64,000 bases of DNA, taken from positions 4,386,501 through 4,450,500 of the forward strand of contig CP114481.1 of the NCBI GenBank assembly GCA_027186245.1, given 5' to 3'. Below the pieces are notes generated by a model. That model was not told where the DNA came from, ran no database searches, and saw only the letters and a list, made by a program, of their open reading frames with translations. The DNA comes from Coriaria nepalensis. Lineage: Eukaryota > Streptophyta > Magnoliopsida > Cucurbitales > Coriariaceae. The number at the start of each line of letters is the position of its first letter. The stretch's first letter is position 1. The position numbers and the translations under genes were made by a program. Shown piece by piece: positions 60,116-64,000 of the stretch.

Positions 60116-61990
60116 TGATTTTTATATGCCTCTCAAAACCAATTGGTCAGACCTAATGAGATATATAAACTTTGAAGAGATAATATTTTTGATACAAAAT
60201 ATTAACAAACAATTAATATATTTGATAAAATATTATTAATAAAATGTATTTATTATTTTCATATTTATTATAATGTTAGAAAATATTATTATGTGTTCTT
60301 AAATATATATCATGATAAAGATCTAAAACTTTAGGTTATACTTTTGAAATTATGATGTTGATCATGCTAATTAAAATACAAAATGCTTAAAGCCTATAGA
60401 TCTAAATAGTTCATAGTTATAGAATTATCAAGACATAACATTGACAATTTAGATAGATTATTCCATGTGTTATCTTCTTAATGATTAAGAGTGATAGATC
60501 TCATGATGGTATTATAGAATAATAGGATAAACATGTAGGTGTTTAATAGGAGGCTAAGTTCATTGAATATGATTATTTGGTAATTTCAAAGGTGTTATAC
60601 TAATTTATTAATAAGATTTATCTAGTGGCTATAGTGTTAATGATATTCAGGCCTAAGATATCATGGAATCTTATGCTCGGGATTTTATACATAACATCAC
60701 TCTAAAACATCCTAACCAATGATTGTAACGGGGTAAATTGTTGGATATATAATGTTAAGCATGAAGGTTGAGAGTGATTAAAATAAGATCTATAGCTCTG
60801 ATATAAAGGGGAGAAAAGTGCTATGAGATATATTTTTTAATATAATAATGAAATATTTGTAAGGTAGTATGGTATAAAAAATATTTCTATAAATCCATTG
60901 TCAACATTACTTATAGAAAAATTGTTCATATGATTTGTCTATTATGATTGAATATCAAATCATACCATAGGACTTATCAGGATATTAGGTAAATAAAATA
61001 ATTGAATAACATAATATTGGTCATACATATTCTTATGGAAGACAATGTACACTTCTCATCTTATATATAACCTTGACACTATGTTAGAGATAAATCTTGG
61101 TTTAAAAAGTTTAAGTTAAAGTAATTATAAGATAATTAAAATAATTATTTACTTTAAATAGTCTTATAGTGACATGTGTCTAATTATGAATTACACAAAA
61201 TCATGAAGTGTCTTCAATCTTTCCTGACCGTCTAAAATCTAACCGGTCACATATATATAGGTTTAACATAACTGGTCACACATAAAATTAATAATGTGAT
61301 TATTGATATCATATAAGATAAATGAATTAATTTATTAACTCTAATGTCATGTAATTTTATTGGCACAACTAAACATTATATATTACATTAATTAAATATT
61401 AATTATTTATTATAAGAATTAAATTAATTGATGTGATTAATTAATTTATTCTTATAAGATTCTAGGTAGGTCAAATTTGTCATTCAGTAAATTGGACTTT
61501 TATGTATTAATTCTCAATTAATTGAAAGTCTAATTTTTGGTCAAACCTATTTATGGGCTCAGCCACATCACGTGATGTATCACATGTGGAATAATTCGTC
61601 ATGGTCAAATAATTGATTATCTTAATTAATTATTTAATTAACTAAAAGGGAGCCTTAATAAAAGAAGGAATACAATTGTTGATAACCGTCAATAAAAAGG
61701 TCCTACTATAAATAGGACCTAACAGGCTTGGCATTATTTCATCTATTCTCAATAGGAGAGGCTTAGATTCTTGGAAAAGAAAAAGGTTTCTTCTTTCTCC
61801 CGTTAAAATTAGACAGTTCATGAATATGTTAAACTAGAAAATCGTGTAAATGAAATAATCTGTGTGGATTAATATAAGTCGAATACTTAAGCTACTTTGT
61901 AATAAAATTAGACAGTTCATGAATTGAATATGTTAAATTAGAAAACCGTTTAAATGAAATAATCTATGTGGATTAATATTATAAGTCGAA
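60116..61990 (+). mobile_element. LTR of family R1, copy g (sense)
   Basis: It begins TGATTTTTATATGCCTCTCA followed by aaaccaattggtcag, matching copy c (aaaccaatcggtcaaaatc). The R1 block order holds throughout. A TATA box ctataaatag lies at 61706-61715. The leader carries a tandem duplication of about 100 bp (61805-62009). The 3' end is not defined. Confidence 0.6.
61706..61715 (+). promoter_or_regulatory. TATA box of R1 LTR copy g
   Basis: ctataaatag is well placed before a leader beginning gacctaacagg. It is equivalent to the TATA box of copy e. Confidence 0.55.
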
Positions 61991-62009
61991 TACTTAAGCT
62001 ACTTTGTAA
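61805..62009. repeat. Tandem duplication of about 100 bp in the R1 copy g leader
   Basis: aaaattagacagttcatgaa begins at 61805 and again at 61904. Both copies end in cgaatacttaagctactttg. The second copy has a few extra bases (tgaat and tat) and about four substitutions. Confidence 0.9.
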
Positions 62010-64000
62010 CTTCGAATGTGCTCATGTTGTTCTACTGTCGGCTGTGGTGCAATCACTTGAGTGTTGACATTGCTAGTATGATTGGCATTAATTTGCTTAA
62101 GGTTTAAAAACCTTTAGGTTATGGTAATTATGTCCCACATGATAACCGACCAGTTTTAAAAAAATTTCCTTCTTGTGTCTCATTAATTGTCATTGATCAC
62201 ACTCTATTCTTTTGTTTTCATTATGAAAATTCTTTGAGTTGAAAATTTTGGCGTTGTTATTACCGTACAGCCCAGTAGTTTCTACACTAGCACTGTGATT
62301 ACTACGCTGTGCCACTATGCCTATGTTATTATCTTTTTCATTTGACTATTGAGAATGCCTTGTTAAATCATGTAGAGGAGTTGTCATGAAAATTTTGAAA
62401 GTATATGCTATCAAGTTGATCCAGTTAGATGAGTATATATTTGTTAGATACAATTTTTTTATAAATATTAATAATATTATTATTTATTATTTATTATTCA
62501 TTTAATAATAATAAAAAGAAGCATTTAAATTGTTGATACTCTAAGAGGTTGAACAAATTTGATGAAAAATAACTATGAAAAATGTGTTGGGCATGATGTT
62601 CTGAAAATATGTAATAAGTATTGTTTTATGAAATTAATAAATTGATATTTTTTTTATATAATTGTTGTGAATGTATTATTATTGAATAATGTGTATAAAT
62701 ATCATAATATTATAAATTCATTTATGTGACAATAATCTTGTATTGGTACGAGAGGATTAAAAATATAGATAATAAATTAAATTGTCTGCAACATATTAAA
62801 GTATGAAATATTTAATTGATGCTTGTTAGTATAGTCTACTTGCATTGTGAATGCAAGAGATCTAGATCTGGATCACTACTGTATTAAAATACTATTTACC
62901 ATTAAGAATTTTATTCATATCAATAGATGATCATATGTAGATCAATCTAAATCATGTGATCATGAACTCCTATTTATGTCAAATGGATCTTTTGATTCAC
63001 TCGTCACAGTTTGTTTGTAAAATAGGCTTAAGACTTTTGTTTCGGAGATTCTTTGGAATAAGTGGTTGGGAATGTAATTTACAGATATATAATCCAAACA
63101 TTCTTTATAGAAGATTGTATATTGGTTCACTCAAGAGTTAATTATGGAACTAAATGGTTTTGAGCTCAAATTTATAATTAAGTTATAAATTGATCATTCA
63201 CTAGTGAATTAATAGTACTTAAAAATAAAGAGATAATTATAAAGGTAAAACGATAATTTTGATAAACTCTAATTATGAATCAATTTTTGGAGGATTAGAT
63301 TCCATATAATGATAATATCAATGGACTCTTAGCAATTGCTCAATAATATATTCTATAATTACAAGAGTGCAATCCTATATTTTTAGTGAAATAATATTGA
63401 GATTAACAAATTATATTTATTAGATTAAGGAGTTTAATTAATAATCTAATTTATTGGAGTACGAAACTATATATCAATGGTCTCAGGTCACCTCTATAAA
63501 CACTGTATAGGATAAGAATGATACAAGTTGAAAAAGTGACTTATTTGGAAGAAAATAGTTTTCTCGGGAAAATTTATAATTATGAGATAATTAGTGTTAA
63601 TTAATTAATTAATTAAAAGATGTATTTTAAATGATGAGTTTCGAAATTCATATATTAAATAGTAATATATTTGATTTTGAATAAAATATGTTATATATAA
63701 TATTAATTGATATGAGATATTAATTTAATATTAAAATTATGTAAGTGAAATTTAAATTGGTTTGAAAAACTAATTCAAAATTAAAATAAGATATAATTTG
63801 ATTTAAAATATATGAGATTCTATTTTTAATAAGATTTGAAAAGATTTGACTAAATCAAATATATCATAAAGATATGATATGATTTGAAATAAATAAAATT
63901 TTATTTTAAATCAAATTTGAAAAGATTTAACCTTATAAAAAATATCATTTAATGATAATCTTATTATTTAATATTATGATTGAATCATCAATTCAATTAA
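62010..64000. other. AT-rich, LTR-like DNA to the window end
   Basis: No gene is visible. From about 62840 the text (gaatgcaagagatctagatc, then atcatgtgatcatgaactcc) has the look of a long copia-type LTR, but neither end is visible and it runs out of the window. The frame at 62956-63141 has no motif. Confidence 0.35.

Noticed and set aside
1..64000. CRISPR array, bacterial operon or phage-type defence locus
   Set aside because: There is no regular spacer-repeat array and no prokaryotic gene organisation. Introns and plant families show nuclear plant DNA.

Overview
This window reads as nuclear DNA from a eudicot plant. It is AT-rich, protein genes are sparse and split by introns with GT/AG ends, and most of the rest is decayed LTR retrotransposon sequence. 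I could not name the species. Joining exons by hand gave three convincing host genes. (1) 7872-9331 (+) encodes a 100-residue NOI/RIN4-family protein. (2) 18017-23002 (-) is an eight-exon gene for a plastid protein with a parvulin (PpiC) domain and a rhodanese domain, matching the family of Arabidopsis STR12. (3) 53283-54726 (-) is a two-exon SHI/STY-family transcription factor of the LRP1 type.

Layout: 1-1.85 kb is unclassified. 1.85-5.4 kb holds three pieces of one LTR family, here called R1, two of them meeting head to head. 5.4-7.9 kb is the upstream flank of the NOI gene. R1 and another LTR-like family (R2) precede a wrecked Ty1/copia element (13.15-16.14 kb). The STR12-like gene occupies 18-23 kb, with a fold-back Mutator-like element in its last intron. 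24.4-25.7 kb has an antisense LTR and its internal flank, cut by a nearly complete copia element with 170-bp LTRs (25712-30202, 5-bp target duplication). After it come a broken spliced coiled-coil gene (30.3-31.04 kb), a Ty3/gypsy integrase tail (31.9-32.26 kb), LTR-like DNA, and a very decayed copia body ending in a polypurine tract and a long R1 LTR (36716-38950).

40.3-41.8 kb holds an unrecognised minus-strand coding remnant and a possible transcript start. 43564-43839 is a small ORF resembling one DC1 module. 44-53 kb is mostly repeats: R2, R1, a GC-rich TIR element, a G-rich pentamer array and AT-rich DNA. After the LRP1 gene and a MITE in its promoter flank, 56.6-60 kb carries two oppositely oriented gypsy RT remnants next to a copia integrase remnant. 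An R1 LTR and AT-rich LTR-like sequence close the window.

The host genes do not form a pathway together. They act in immune signalling at the membrane (NOI), plastid protein folding or sulfur handling (STR12-like) and organ development (LRP1). I found no CRISPR array, rRNA or convincing tRNA. No wholly new system is evident. The most unusual points are the LRP1 start (a GTG where a conserved-looking N-terminal frame begins), the fold-back MULE in the STR12 intron, a tandem duplication inside an R1 LTR, and a copia insertion that splits an otherwise open minus-strand frame. All domain calls come from reading translations by eye; no database search was possible.
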